DNA of 64,000 nucleotides, from the NCBI RefSeq assembly GCF_030848495.1, contig NZ_JAVDDT010000002.1:1-64000 (forward strand). Direction: 5' to 3'. The position numbers and the translations under genes were made by a program. This stretch comes from Natronospira bacteriovora (GTDB taxonomy: Bacteria > Pseudomonadota > Gammaproteobacteria > Natronospirales > Natronospiraceae). The notes beneath the pieces were generated by a model. That model was not told the origin of the DNA and searched no databases. It worked only from the letters and a program-made list of their open reading frames with translations. Positions 56,382 to 64,000 of the stretch are shown here, one piece after another (position 1 is the stretch's first letter; each line of letters begins with the position of its first letter).

Positions 56382-57212
56382 TCAGGAGCCGGAGGGATGC
56401 TTTTCCCGGCCCAGCAAGCGCTTGAGTCCCTCCCGCAGCGTCGCCAGCGGTGAAGCCGTTTCGTCCCGGTCGCTGCCCCGGCCTGCCCGGGCCAGAATGA
56501 CGGAGATATTGTCGCGCCCGCCCAGGTCATTGGCCCGACGCACCAGCCCTGTTGCCATCTCTTCCAGCGGCTGGTCTTTCTTGTCCAGCGCATATCGGAT
56601 GCTGTGATCATCCATCATGTCGGTCAGACCATCCGAACAGAGCAGGAACAGGTCGCCCTCCGCCACTGGTTCCTCGTTGATGGTGGCATCCACCTGACGG
56701 TTGATGCCCAGGGCGCGGGTGATGACGTGACGGTTACTCGCCTGACGGGCCTCCATGCGGGTGTAGTATCCGCGTTCAAGCAGCTCCTGGGTCAGGGAAT
56801 GGTCGGTGGTCAGGCGTTCGAGGCGTGAACGCCGGAGGCGATAGACGCGGGAATCACCCACATGGGCTATGGTCACCCGTCCGCGACGAAACAGGCAGAC
56901 GACAATGGTGGTGCCCATGCCTTCGCGTTCGGGGTTCTCTTTCGCCTTGTCGAGAATGGCGCGGTTGGCCTTGGCAATGGCTTCCTGAAGCAGTCGGTCG
57001 CCGCGTTCCATGGGGCTGGCATTCTGGACGGTGTGGACGATGGTATCCACCGCGATCTGGCTGGCGATCTCCCCGGCGCTGTATCCCCCCATTCCGTCGG
57101 CAAGCACCATCAGGCCGTCCTTGATGACTACCTCGATGGCATCCTCATTGTGCGGGCGCTTTCGGCCGGTATCCGTGCGGCCGGCTGCGGTCAGCTTTCC
57201 CTCGGCAGCCAT
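56382..57212 (-). CDS. PP2C-family Ser/Thr phosphatase
   Basis: A 276-residue Mn2+/Mg2+-dependent phosphatase. Metal-binding motifs: RPHNEDA near 19-25, VLADGMGGYSAG (about 36-47), TTIVVCLFRRGRVTIAHVGDSRVYR in parts, LLCSDGLTDMM, and GGRDNISVILAR. No membrane segment. Upstream partner of the FHA gene, so the two probably read and erase Thr phosphorylation. Stp/PppA-like role is inferred; no type VI secretion genes are nearby. Confidence 0.92.
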   Translation of the reverse strand: MAAEGKLTAAGRTDTGRKRPHNEDAIEVVIKDGLMVLADGMGGYSAGEIASQIAVDTIVHTVQNASPMERGDRLLQEAIAKANRAILDKAKENPEREGMGTTIVVCLFRRGRVTIAHVGDSRVYRLRRSRLERLTTDHSLTQELLERGYYTRMEARQASNRHVITRALGINRQVDATINEEPVAEGDLFLLCSDGLTDMMDDHSIRYALDKKDQPLEEMATGLVRRANDLGGRDNISVILARAGRGSDRDETASPLATLREGLKRLLGREKHPSGS

Positions 57213-57370
57213 AGTTACCCCTGCTCATTGGCGGGTCCGGTCATTGCCTGATGCCAGGCCGACCGGGGCGTCATGGCTAAAGAGTATGGCATGCCGGGTA
57301 TCGCCGACAAGGTCTGCTAAGATGCCGGCGCCGACATTCTCCACTTTTCCGTCCAGTCAGCGGAGTCAGC

Positions 57371-58750
57371 ATGGCACGAGCAAAGACCGTCTATGAATGC
57401 GAAAACTGTGGCGCCCAGGCCCCGAAATGGTCCGGTCAGTGTGCGGATTGTGGCGCCTGGAACACGCTGGTGGAGAGCCGCCCGGTGGCCAGTGGCCCGG
57501 GGAGAGTGGCACCGGGTGGGCGGGCGCGCGCCCAGTACGCCGGGGCCAGTGGTGTGTTCGATCTGTCGGATGTGAAAGGTCGCGAGGCCGCTCGGGTCAG
57601 TACCGGCCTGAGTGAGCTGGATCGGGTGCTCGGTGGTGGTCTGGTGGCCGGCTCGGCCGTCCTGATCGGAGGCGACCCCGGCATCGGCAAGTCCACGCTC
57701 CTGTTACAGGCCTGCGCCCGTCTGGCCAATGATCGGGGGGTGCTCTATGTCACCGGTGAGGAGTCACTGGAACAGGTTCGCCTGCGTGCCGAGCGCCTTG
57801 CGGTAGGGGATGCCAGCCTGCGCCTGGCCGCGGAGACCTGCGTGGAGCGGATCCTCGCCACCGCCGAGGCCGAGAAACCGGCAGTGCTGATCGTGGATTC
57901 CATCCAGACGATCTTCTCGGAGGCCGTGCAATCGGCGCCGGGTGCCGTCGGCCAGTTACGGGAAAGCGCGGCCCAGCTGGTGCGCTTTGCCAAACAGACG
58001 GGAACGGCCGTCTTTCTGGTCGGGCATGTCACCAAGGAAGGGGTAATTGCCGGCCCCCGTGTACTGGAACACATGGTGGACACGGTGCTGTACTTCGAGA
58101 ATGATGCCGGAAGCCGTTACCGGGTCATCCGGGCCGTGAAGAATCGCTTCGGTGCAGTCAATGAGCTGGGTGTCTTTGCCATGGATGATGCCGGGCTCAA
58201 GGAAGTACGCAATCCCTCGGCCATATTCCTGTCAGGGCATGAGACCGGTGTCAGCGGCAGTGCCGTGATGGTGGCCCGGGAAGGCAGTCGCCCGCTGCTG
58301 GTTGAAGTGCAGGCCCTGGTGGACGCCAGTCACATGAATAATCCGCGTCGCGTGGCCGTGGGACTGGATCAGAATCGTCTCTCCATGTTGCTGGCGGTGA
58401 TGCATCGCCATGGTGGCATTGCCATGGCTGACCAGGATGTGTTCATCAATGTGGTGGGGGGGCTCAAGGTGGAGGAAACCGCCGCGGATCTGCCCCTGCT
58501 GATGGCCGCCCTGTCCAGCTTTCGTGACCGTCCCCTGCCGGCGGAAATGGTGGTGTTCGGGGAGATCGGTCTGTCCGGAGAGGTACGTCCGGTCTACAAC
58601 GGAGAAGAGCGCCTTAACGAAGCGGCCAAGCATGGTTTCCGACGCGCCATCGTGCCGAAGGCCAATGCCCCAAGGCGCGCCCCCGCCGGCATGGAAGTGG
58701 TTCCCGTTCGACGCCTGAGTGATGCCATCAACGCGGTGTTGAGGGACTGA
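57371..58750 (+). CDS. radA: DNA repair protein RadA
   Basis: A 459-residue RecA-like branch-migration ATPase. Zinc finger CENCGAQAPKWSGQCADCG (10-28), Walker A GGDPGIGKSTLLLQ, RadA motif KNRFGAVNELGVFAM, and a C-terminal Lon-like domain with VVGGLKVEETAADL and GEIGLSGEVRPV. Full length. Divergent from the PP2C/FHA pair and convergent with the CBS-domain gene. Confidence 0.97.
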   Translation: MARAKTVYECENCGAQAPKWSGQCADCGAWNTLVESRPVASGPGRVAPGGRARAQYAGASGVFDLSDVKGREAARVSTGLSELDRVLGGGLVAGSAVLIGGDPGIGKSTLLLQACARLANDRGVLYVTGEESLEQVRLRAERLAVGDASLRLAAETCVERILATAEAEKPAVLIVDSIQTIFSEAVQSAPGAVGQLRESAAQLVRFAKQTGTAVFLVGHVTKEGVIAGPRVLEHMVDTVLYFENDAGSRYRVIRAVKNRFGAVNELGVFAMDDAGLKEVRNPSAIFLSGHETGVSGSAVMVAREGSRPLLVEVQALVDASHMNNPRRVAVGLDQNRLSMLLAVMHRHGGIAMADQDVFINVVGGLKVEETAADLPLLMAALSSFRDRPLPAEMVVFGEIGLSGEVRPVYNGEERLNEAAKHGFRRAIVPKANAPRRAPAGMEVVPVRRLSDAINAVLRD

Positions 58751-58765
58751 GTCCAGCGCATCGGT

Positions 58766-60052
58766 TCAGTCTTCCTCGACGGGAGTGGCGGGCGTCAGTC
58801 GCGGTTTGATTCGCACCGTGCGAACGGCGCTGGCACTGCTCTGAATGATTTCCATGGGGTAGTCGGCAATGCGCAGGCTGGTGCCCGGTTCCGGGATGGT
58901 CTCCATGTATTCCAGGATCAGGCCGTTGATGGTCTTCGGGCCGTCGGTGGGCAGATCCAGTCCCAGCACACGATTGATGGTGCGCAGGTGCAGCGTGCCG
59001 GTCACCATGTAATTGCCGTCCTCTTCCTCGACAATGCCCTTGACCCGGGTGGCCATGGGATCGGTGGTGAACTCGCCCACAATCTCCTCGAGAATGTCCT
59101 CCAGCGTCACCAGGCCCTGGATGTCGCCGTATTCATCCACCACCAGGCCGATTCGGCGCTGGGTGTTCTGGAAATTGATGAGCTGGCGATGCAAGGGGGT
59201 GTTCTCGGGGATGAAGTAGGGCTCTCGAACGATATCCTCCAGCTTGGCCCGGTTCAGTTCACCGCGGGCGATGGCATTGAGTACCCGGCGTGTATGCAGA
59301 ATGCCGACGATATCGTCGATGTTTTCCCGGTAGACCGGGAGACGGGTGTGCTGGCTGTTGGTCAGCTCCTCAATGATCTCTTCCCAGGGATCTTCCAGGT
59401 CAATGCCCGCGATCTCGTTGCGCGGCACCATGATGTCCTCCACCGTCGCCTGCTCAAGGTCGAGGATGCTGATGAGCATGTTCTGGTGGCGCTTCGGGAT
59501 CAGCCGCCCGGCTTCGGCCACCACTGTGCGCAGCTCGTCCGGGCTCAGGGCATCATCACGGGCGACTTCCGGCCGGATACCAAAGGGGCGCAGCAGAGTA
59601 TTGGCAACGAGGTTGACCAGCCAGATTACCGGATACAGCAGGCGGATCAGGGGTGTGTAGACGTAGGCGGCGGGGTAGGCCAGGCGTTCCGGATGGATCG
59701 CCGCCAGGGTCTTGGGTGCCACCTCCGCGAAAATGAGAATCACCAGCGTGAGCAAACCGGTGGCAATGGCGATGGCGGCCTCACCACCCAGGCGCAACGC
59801 AATGATCGTGGCCAGGGCCGAGGCGGCGATGTTGACGAAATTGTTGCACAGCAGGATCAGGCCCAGCAGTCGGTCCGGGCGCTGCAGCAGGCGCTCGGCG
59901 AAACGGGCGCCGCGATATCCGGCCTGAACCTGATTGCGCAGGCGATAGCGGTTCAGGGTCATCAGGGCCGTTTCCGACCCGGAGAAAAATCCGGAAAGTA
60001 TGATCAGCAGCCCGAGTGTCCAGAACAGGGCGCTTAGGGGAATGGCTTCCAC
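58766..60052 (-). CDS. CorB/HlyC-type CBS-domain membrane protein (YfjD-like)
   Basis: A 428-residue protein. DUF21/CNNM transmembrane domain (1-180) with SGFFSGSETALMTLNRYRLR in parts and FAEVAPKTLAA. Paired CBS domains (about 200-330) with MVPRNEIAGID, SQHTRLPVY and LVVDEYGDIQGLVTLEDILEEIVGE in parts. C-terminal CorC_HlyC domain with MVTGTLHLRTINRVLG. Family members transport Mg2+ or regulate its efflux. It lies beside a ypjD-like gene and ffh, the same neighbourhood as E. coli yfjD/corB. Confidence 0.92.
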   Translation of the reverse strand: MEAIPLSALFWTLGLLIILSGFFSGSETALMTLNRYRLRNQVQAGYRGARFAERLLQRPDRLLGLILLCNNFVNIAASALATIIALRLGGEAAIAIATGLLTLVILIFAEVAPKTLAAIHPERLAYPAAYVYTPLIRLLYPVIWLVNLVANTLLRPFGIRPEVARDDALSPDELRTVVAEAGRLIPKRHQNMLISILDLEQATVEDIMVPRNEIAGIDLEDPWEEIIEELTNSQHTRLPVYRENIDDIVGILHTRRVLNAIARGELNRAKLEDIVREPYFIPENTPLHRQLINFQNTQRRIGLVVDEYGDIQGLVTLEDILEEIVGEFTTDPMATRVKGIVEEEDGNYMVTGTLHLRTINRVLGLDLPTDGPKTINGLILEYMETIPEPGTSLRIADYPMEIIQSSASAVRTVRIKPRLTPATPVEED

Positions 60053-60160
60053 GAGCGGTGATGTCTCCCTTTATCCGCGTGAGTGCATTGTCTCCGGCCC
60101 GGGACGGGCCCTGCAAGGGGGCGGCGGGCGTGAATGGATCGATCGGGGGTCCTGGCCGCC

Positions 60161-60991
60161 TTAGCCCCAGCGTTGGTCGAGGATCAGTTCCAGGACGATG
60201 CGACTGCCGAAGTAGGCAAGTGCCAGCAGGACAAAGGCGATCAGGGTCCAGCGGATGGCAATGCGGCCCCGCCAGCCGAACTGGATCCGGCCCCAGATCA
60301 GGATTCCGAAGAGGATCCAGGCCAGCAGGGACAGAATTGTCTTGTGAACGAGATGCTGGGCAAACAGGTTCTCGACGAAGAAGAATCCGCTGAACAGGGC
60401 CAGCGTCAATCCGGCAAAGCCAAGACCGATCAGCTGAAACAGCAGCCGTTCGGTGATCTCAAGGGGGGGCAGAATACGTAGCACCCCCCCGGGATGGCGT
60501 TTTCGCAGGCGGCTTTCCTGGAAACTGAGCACGATGGCCAGGACGGCCGCGATGCTGAGCAGGCTGTAGCTGGCTATGGATAGCAGGATGTGAGCCACCA
60601 GCATGCCTGAGGGCTGATCCACCAGGGTGGGCATGTCCTGGCTGGCAATCACGCCCGCCAGGCTGCTCATGGCCCCGATGGGCAGCAAGGGGATGGCCAG
60701 ATTGAGCACCCGCTGGCGCAGGGCGGAAACCAGGATCACGGTGCTCACGACCCAACCCACCAGGGACACGATATTCAGCAGGCCAAGGTCCAGCCCGTCG
60801 GGGCGCATGATCAATGCGTACAGACTCAGGGCGTGCAGCAGGCTGCCCGAGAGGCCAATGCCCAGTGCGGTTCCACGCATGCGGTCGGCGGCCAGCGGCG
60901 AGGCTGTACGCCGCACCAGGCGAATGATCAGCAGGATCATGGCCACGGTGTAGGCGCTTGCAGCCAGAATGGCGGTTAGCGGCGTGAACAT
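60161..60991 (-). CDS. ypjD: Cytochrome c assembly-like membrane protein YpjD
   Basis: A 276-residue inner-membrane protein with eight helices, related to CcmC/CcsA haem handlers. Conserved His residues occur in LLHALSLYAL, VAHILLSIASYSLLS and LVHKTILSLLAW. The WWD haem motif of CcmC/CcsA is not present, as in E. coli YpjD. The start MFTPLTAILAASAYT is chosen by homology; 33 upstream codons are rejected. Divergent from ffh. The exact function is unproven. Confidence 0.9.
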   Translation of the reverse strand: MFTPLTAILAASAYTVAMILLIIRLVRRTASPLAADRMRGTALGIGLSGSLLHALSLYALIMRPDGLDLGLLNIVSLVGWVVSTVILVSALRQRVLNLAIPLLPIGAMSSLAGVIASQDMPTLVDQPSGMLVAHILLSIASYSLLSIAAVLAIVLSFQESRLRKRHPGGVLRILPPLEITERLLFQLIGLGFAGLTLALFSGFFFVENLFAQHLVHKTILSLLAWILFGILIWGRIQFGWRGRIAIRWTLIAFVLLALAYFGSRIVLELILDQRWG

Positions 60992-61164
60992 GGTGAAGTG
61001 GCGTCTCTCATCAGCTGTCGGGTCATCCGGCCCTGTCGGGCGGCATGGCCGCAGGGTGTCGACTTTCAGATTACCTGCAAAGACAGGCAAATTGGAACAG
61101 GCGGGGTGCGTTCTGTGTGGGCCGGACGGTACAATAGGGGGTTCAATTCACAGTGAGCCGTAAC

Positions 61165-62535
61165 ATGTTCAAGGGACTCAGTGACAGAATCAGTCAGAGC
61201 CTCGATCGGGTAAAGGGCCGGGGCCGCCTGACCGAAGACAACATCCGCCAGACCCTGCGGGAAATCCGCATGGCCCTGCTGGAGGCCGACGTGGCCCTGC
61301 CGGTGGTCAAGGATTTCATCGAGCATGTTCGTGAACGGGCGGTGGGCCAGGAAGTCCTCAAGAGCCTGACCCCCGGCCAGGCACTGGTCAAGGTCGTCAA
61401 TGACGAAATGGTTCGCGTCATGGGTGAAGCCCATGACGGGCTGAACCTGCACGGCAAACCGCCCGTGGTCATTCTCATGGCGGGTCTGCAGGGGGCCGGC
61501 AAGACCACCAGCACTGCCAAGCTCGCCCGCTACCTCATGGAGAGCGAGAAGAAGAAGGTGGCGGTGGTGAGCACCGACGTGCGTCGTCCGGCGGCCATCG
61601 AGCAGCTGGAAACCCTGGCCGGGGATATCGGTGCGGTCTTCTATCGGGCCGAGTCGGGCACCGAGCCTCGCCGTATTGCCGAGCAGGGTCTGGAGCACGC
61701 CCGGCGTCAGCACGCCGATGTTCTGATCGTTGATACGGCAGGCCGTCTCCACGTGGATGCAGACCTCATGCAGGAGGTGCGTGACATCCATGCGGCCGTG
61801 GAGCCTTTGGAGACCCTGTTCGTGGTGGACGCCATGACCGGCCAGGATGCGGCCCGCTCGGCCGCCGCCTTCGGCGAGGCGCTGCCGCTGACCGGGGTGG
61901 TGCTGACCAAGGCCGATGGTGATGCCCGGGGTGGCGCGGCCCTGTCCGTGCGGCAGGTCACCGGCAAGCCGATCAAGTTCATGGGGGTGGGGGAAAAGAC
62001 CGATGCCCTGGAACCCTTCCACCCGGACCGGGTGGCCTCGCGCATCCTCGGCATGGGCGATGTGCTCAGCCTGGTGGATGAGGTTCAGCGCAAGGTTGAT
62101 CAGGAAAAGGCCGACAAGCTCGGCAAGAAGCTCAAGAAGGGCAAGGGTTTCTCCCTGGCGGATTTCCGCGACCAGCTGGAGCAGATGCAGAACATGGGTG
62201 GGGTCGGCGCCCTGCTCGACAAGCTGCCCGGCGCCGGAAAGCTGCCGCCCGGTGCGGCCAGCCAGTTCGATGACCGAGCCATTCGCCGCCAGGTTGCCAT
62301 CATCAATTCCATGACCCGGGAAGAACGGCGCAAGCCGGCCGTGATCAATGGCTCCCGCAAGCGCCGGATTGCCCGTGGTTCCGGGGTGGAAGTCCAGGAC
62401 GTCAACAAGCTTCTCAAGCAGTTCACCCAGGCCCAGAAAATGATGCGAAAGATGGGCAAGAAGGGGGGCATGAAGAAGATGATGCGCGGCCTGCAGGGCA
62501 AGATGCCCCCGGGCATGGGTTTTCCCGGCCAGTAG
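61165..62535 (+). CDS. ffh: Signal recognition particle protein Ffh
   Basis: A 456-residue SRP GTPase. N domain MFKGLSDRISQSL and LTEDNIRQTLREIRMALLEADVALPVV in parts. G domain AGLQGAGKTTSTAKLA, DVRRPAAIEQL, DTAGRLHVD, TKADGDARGG. M domain ends in a Met/Lys/Gly-rich tail (KMMRKMGKKGGMKKMM, GMGFPGQ) for signal peptides and 4.5S RNA. The ATG at 61165 matches the E. coli start; an in-frame GTG 12 bases earlier is rejected. Confidence 0.98.
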   Translation: MFKGLSDRISQSLDRVKGRGRLTEDNIRQTLREIRMALLEADVALPVVKDFIEHVRERAVGQEVLKSLTPGQALVKVVNDEMVRVMGEAHDGLNLHGKPPVVILMAGLQGAGKTTSTAKLARYLMESEKKKVAVVSTDVRRPAAIEQLETLAGDIGAVFYRAESGTEPRRIAEQGLEHARRQHADVLIVDTAGRLHVDADLMQEVRDIHAAVEPLETLFVVDAMTGQDAARSAAAFGEALPLTGVVLTKADGDARGGAALSVRQVTGKPIKFMGVGEKTDALEPFHPDRVASRILGMGDVLSLVDEVQRKVDQEKADKLGKKLKKGKGFSLADFRDQLEQMQNMGGVGALLDKLPGAGKLPPGAASQFDDRAIRRQVAIINSMTREERRKPAVINGSRKRRIARGSGVEVQDVNKLLKQFTQAQKMMRKMGKKGGMKKMMRGLQGKMPPGMGFPGQ

Positions 62536-62543
62536 GCCGGGAG

Positions 62544-62718
62544 CTTCAAACGACAAGCTTCACGCTGCAAGCGACCCCTGTCGGCCGCCGGTTTGTCGTT
62601 AGTTGGTTGAATTACATGGTTTTTTCAAGCTGGTAGTTTGCCGTTTTCCCTTTGCTTGGAGCACGGCATCAGCGGCGGCCCGGAGCAGCTTGTCGCTTGC
62701 GCCTTGAAGCTTGCAGCT
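62544..62718. repeat. Long imperfect inverted repeat between ffh and rpsP
   Basis: The left arm, about 62544-62574 (from GAGCTTCAAACGACAAGC to GCTGCAAGCGAC), pairs imperfectly with the right arm, about 62684-62718 (from GCAGCTTGTCGCTTGC to CTTGAAGCTTGCAGC). The interval of about 110 bp has a T-run and no ORF. It is followed by GCCCGG/CCGGGC (62719-62735). The gene-free stretch 62536-62844 holds this and the rpsP promoter. Confidence 0.65.
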
Positions 62719-62744
62719 GCCCGGCTATGCCGGGCGCCTTGAGC

Positions 62745-62773
62745 TTGTAGCTTTTATCTCCTTCGCGTAAAAT
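62745..62773 (+). promoter_or_regulatory. Sigma70 promoter of rpsP-rimM-trmD
   Basis: TTGTAG (62745-62750), a 17-nt spacer, TAAAAT (62768-62773). Leader of about 65 nt to rpsP. Confidence 0.75.
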
Positions 62774-62844
62774 GCCCGGTTTACCGTCGCAGCGGTAGGG
62801 CTGGCGGCGGGCAGGGATTTCTCACAGAACCGAAGAGTAACGGC

Positions 62845-63111
62845 ATGGTCACGATTCGTCTTGCTCGGGGCGGCATGAAAAAGCGTCCCTTTTATCATCT
62901 GGTTGTCACCGACAGCCGTAACAGCCGTGATGGCCGCTTTGTCGAGCGCCTGGGGTTCTTCAACCCCGTGGCTCGCGGCAATGAAGAGAAGCTGCGCGTG
63001 GATCTGGAGCGGGCCGATTACTGGCTGTCCCAGGGCGCCCAGCCTTCCGAGCGTGCTGCCAAGCTGCTGAAGCAGGGCCGCAAGCAGGCGGAAGCCCAGG
63101 CTGAAGCCTGA
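62845..63111 (+). CDS. rpsP: 30S ribosomal protein S16
   Basis: An 88-residue protein: [41 protein letters not shown] in parts, typical of S16, and [19 protein letters not shown]. Full length with a short Ala/Gln-rich tail. First gene of the rpsP-rimM-trmD operon. Confidence 0.98.
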   Translation: MVTIRLARGGMKKRPFYHLVVTDSRNSRDGRFVERLGFFNPVARGNEEKLRVDLERADYWLSQGAQPSERAAKLLKQGRKQAEAQAEA

Positions 63112-63122
63112 TTCCTGCCGCC

Positions 63123-63689
63123 ATGGCTGAGCGCTCACCCAGTCGGGGTTCGGCGGGCGAAGCGGACCGTCATGGCGGTCAGACGCAGGCGACCGGAATG
63201 GTCACCCTGGGCCGGATATCCGGCCTGTTTGGTGTCAAGGGCTGGGTCAAGGTCTATTCCCACGCCCGGCCAAGAGAGTCGATCGTCGACTTCGACACCT
63301 GGTATCTGCGTCATCGTGGTGAATGGCAGCCCTTCCGGGTACTGGAGGGGAGAAAGCACGGCAAGGGTGTGGTTGCCCGGCTCGAAGGCATTGAGGACCG
63401 GGATCAGGCAGCGGCCCTGATTCAGCGGGACATCGCCATTCCCCGCGAAACCATGCCCGCCACCCAGGCGGATGAGTTTTACTGGGTGGACCTGATCGGC
63501 CTTTCCGTCAGGAATCTGGAAGGCGTCGAGTTCGGTGAAGTGACCGGGCTGCTGGAAACCGGGGCCAATGACGTGATGGTGGTCCAGGGTGACCGGGAAA
63601 GGCTGCTGCCCTTCGTGCAGGGCCAGTTCGTGAAATCCGTGGACCTGGAAGTCGGCCTGATCCTGGTGGACTGGGATCCGGACTTCTGA
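63123..63689 (+). CDS. rimM: Ribosome maturation factor RimM
   Basis: A 188-residue 16S rRNA processing factor that binds S19. The N-terminal barrel begins [20 protein letters not shown], and the PRC barrel has [48 protein letters not shown] in parts. The first 25 residues are an extra polar extension; ATG at 63198 (MVTLGRIS) is an alternative start. Eleven nt after rpsP; its TGA overlaps the trmD ATG. Confidence 0.96.
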   Translation: MAERSPSRGSAGEADRHGGQTQATGMVTLGRISGLFGVKGWVKVYSHARPRESIVDFDTWYLRHRGEWQPFRVLEGRKHGKGVVARLEGIEDRDQAAALIQRDIAIPRETMPATQADEFYWVDLIGLSVRNLEGVEFGEVTGLLETGANDVMVVQGDRERLLPFVQGQFVKSVDLEVGLILVDWDPDF

Positions 63690-64000
63690 TGCAGGTCTCG
63701 GTGGTGACATTGTTTCCGGAGCGGGTCGCGGCAGTGACCGGCTTCGGGGTGACGGGCCGCGCCGCGGAGCGTGGCCTTCTGCGTCTGGATACCTGGAATC
63801 CGCGGGACTTTGCCCGCGACCGTCATCGCACGGTGGATGACAGGGCTTACGGCGGCGGTCCCGGCATGGTCATGCGGGTCGAGCCCCTGGGCGAAACCAT
63901 ACGTACGGCGCGGGCGGCCATGCCGGCCGGCAGCCGGACAATCTACCTCAGCCCCCAGGGGCGCCTGCTGGATCAGGCCCTGGTGGAAGAGCTTGCGACC
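63689..64000 (+). CDS. trmD: tRNA (m1G37) methyltransferase TrmD, partial
   Basis: The first 104 residues are present; the gene runs off the window. [25 protein letters not shown], then [27 protein letters not shown] in parts and [11 protein letters not shown] identify TrmD, the SPOUT enzyme methylating G37. The ATG overlaps the rimM stop by one base. The next gene in this conserved order would be rplS. Confidence 0.97.
   Translation, partial: MQVSVVTLFPERVAAVTGFGVTGRAAERGLLRLDTWNPRDFARDRHRTVDDRAYGGGPGMVMRVEPLGETIRTARAAMPAGSRTIYLSPQGRLLDQALVEELAT

Overview
This 64-kb window is a high-GC (about 60-65% by eye) bacterial chromosome segment. It comes from a gammaproteobacterium, possibly a Chromatiales/Ectothiorhodospiraceae-like lineage. 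I infer this from a gammaproteobacterial set of core loci: rplU-rpmA-obgE, rpsF-rpsR-DUF2232-rplI-dnaB-alr, ffh-rpsP-rimM-trmD with ypjD and corB upstream of ffh, suhB next to trmJ, and a complete type IV minor pilin operon. The genus assignment is a guess. No phage, plasmid, transposase, integrase, rRNA or CRISPR was seen.

Layout. 0-3.6 kb: suhB, trmJ, gshA. 3.8-10.7 kb: fimT-pilV-pilW-pilX-pilY1-pilE, closed by a strong terminator. 10.8-18.2 kb: a membrane/spermidine-synthase fusion, an AidB-like acyl-CoA dehydrogenase, then cstA, a 91-residue protein ending in Cys-Cys, and an ArsA/Get3-like ATPase. 18.2-24.3 kb: a secreted ExeM-type nuclease, a 5'-nucleotidase, a fused nucleotidyl/glycosyl transferase, a small phosphatase and a beta-CASP exonuclease. 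24.6-33.3 kb: an extracellular-electron-transfer locus (decaheme cytochrome + MtrB/PioB porin on +, flavin reductase + cytochrome b5 on -). Between its two convergent operons sits a cassette with a subtilase and a beta-propeller protein. 33.3-43.5 kb: P-type ATPase, recQ, nfeD-stomatin, and several exported or membrane proteins. 43.5-64 kb: tRNA-Pro, ispB, ribosomal proteins, obgE, tRNA-Leu, rnr, rlmB, dnaB, alr, an FHA/PP2C pair, radA, corB, ypjD, ffh, rpsP, rimM, trmD (cut by the window end).

The most notable content is accessory. (1) The two electron-transfer operons have matching FNR/Anr-type promoters: a TTGAC/TTGAT palindrome, exactly 21 nt, then TAnGCT, then 32-33 nt to the start codon. 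They look co-induced without oxygen. (2) The subtilase has a (CT)11 tract in its signal-peptide codons that puts it out of frame here. One more CT unit would give a perfect signal peptide, so it looks like a phase-variable switch. (3) The subtilase/propeller cassette is bracketed by diverged direct repeats made from the 3' ends of the flanking genes plus a hairpin element. (4) Six intergenic hairpins are built from the hexamers GTTGTC, GTAATC and GTAGTC. (5) Four members of a palindromic GGAACCTC...GAGGTTCC element occur, two of them large cruciforms whose arms differ in sequence but keep pairing. (6) The cstA neighbour ends in Gly-Gly-x-Arg-Cys-Cys, like the unrelated-looking small partner of CstA in E. 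coli, and is followed by an ArsA/Get3-type ATPase.
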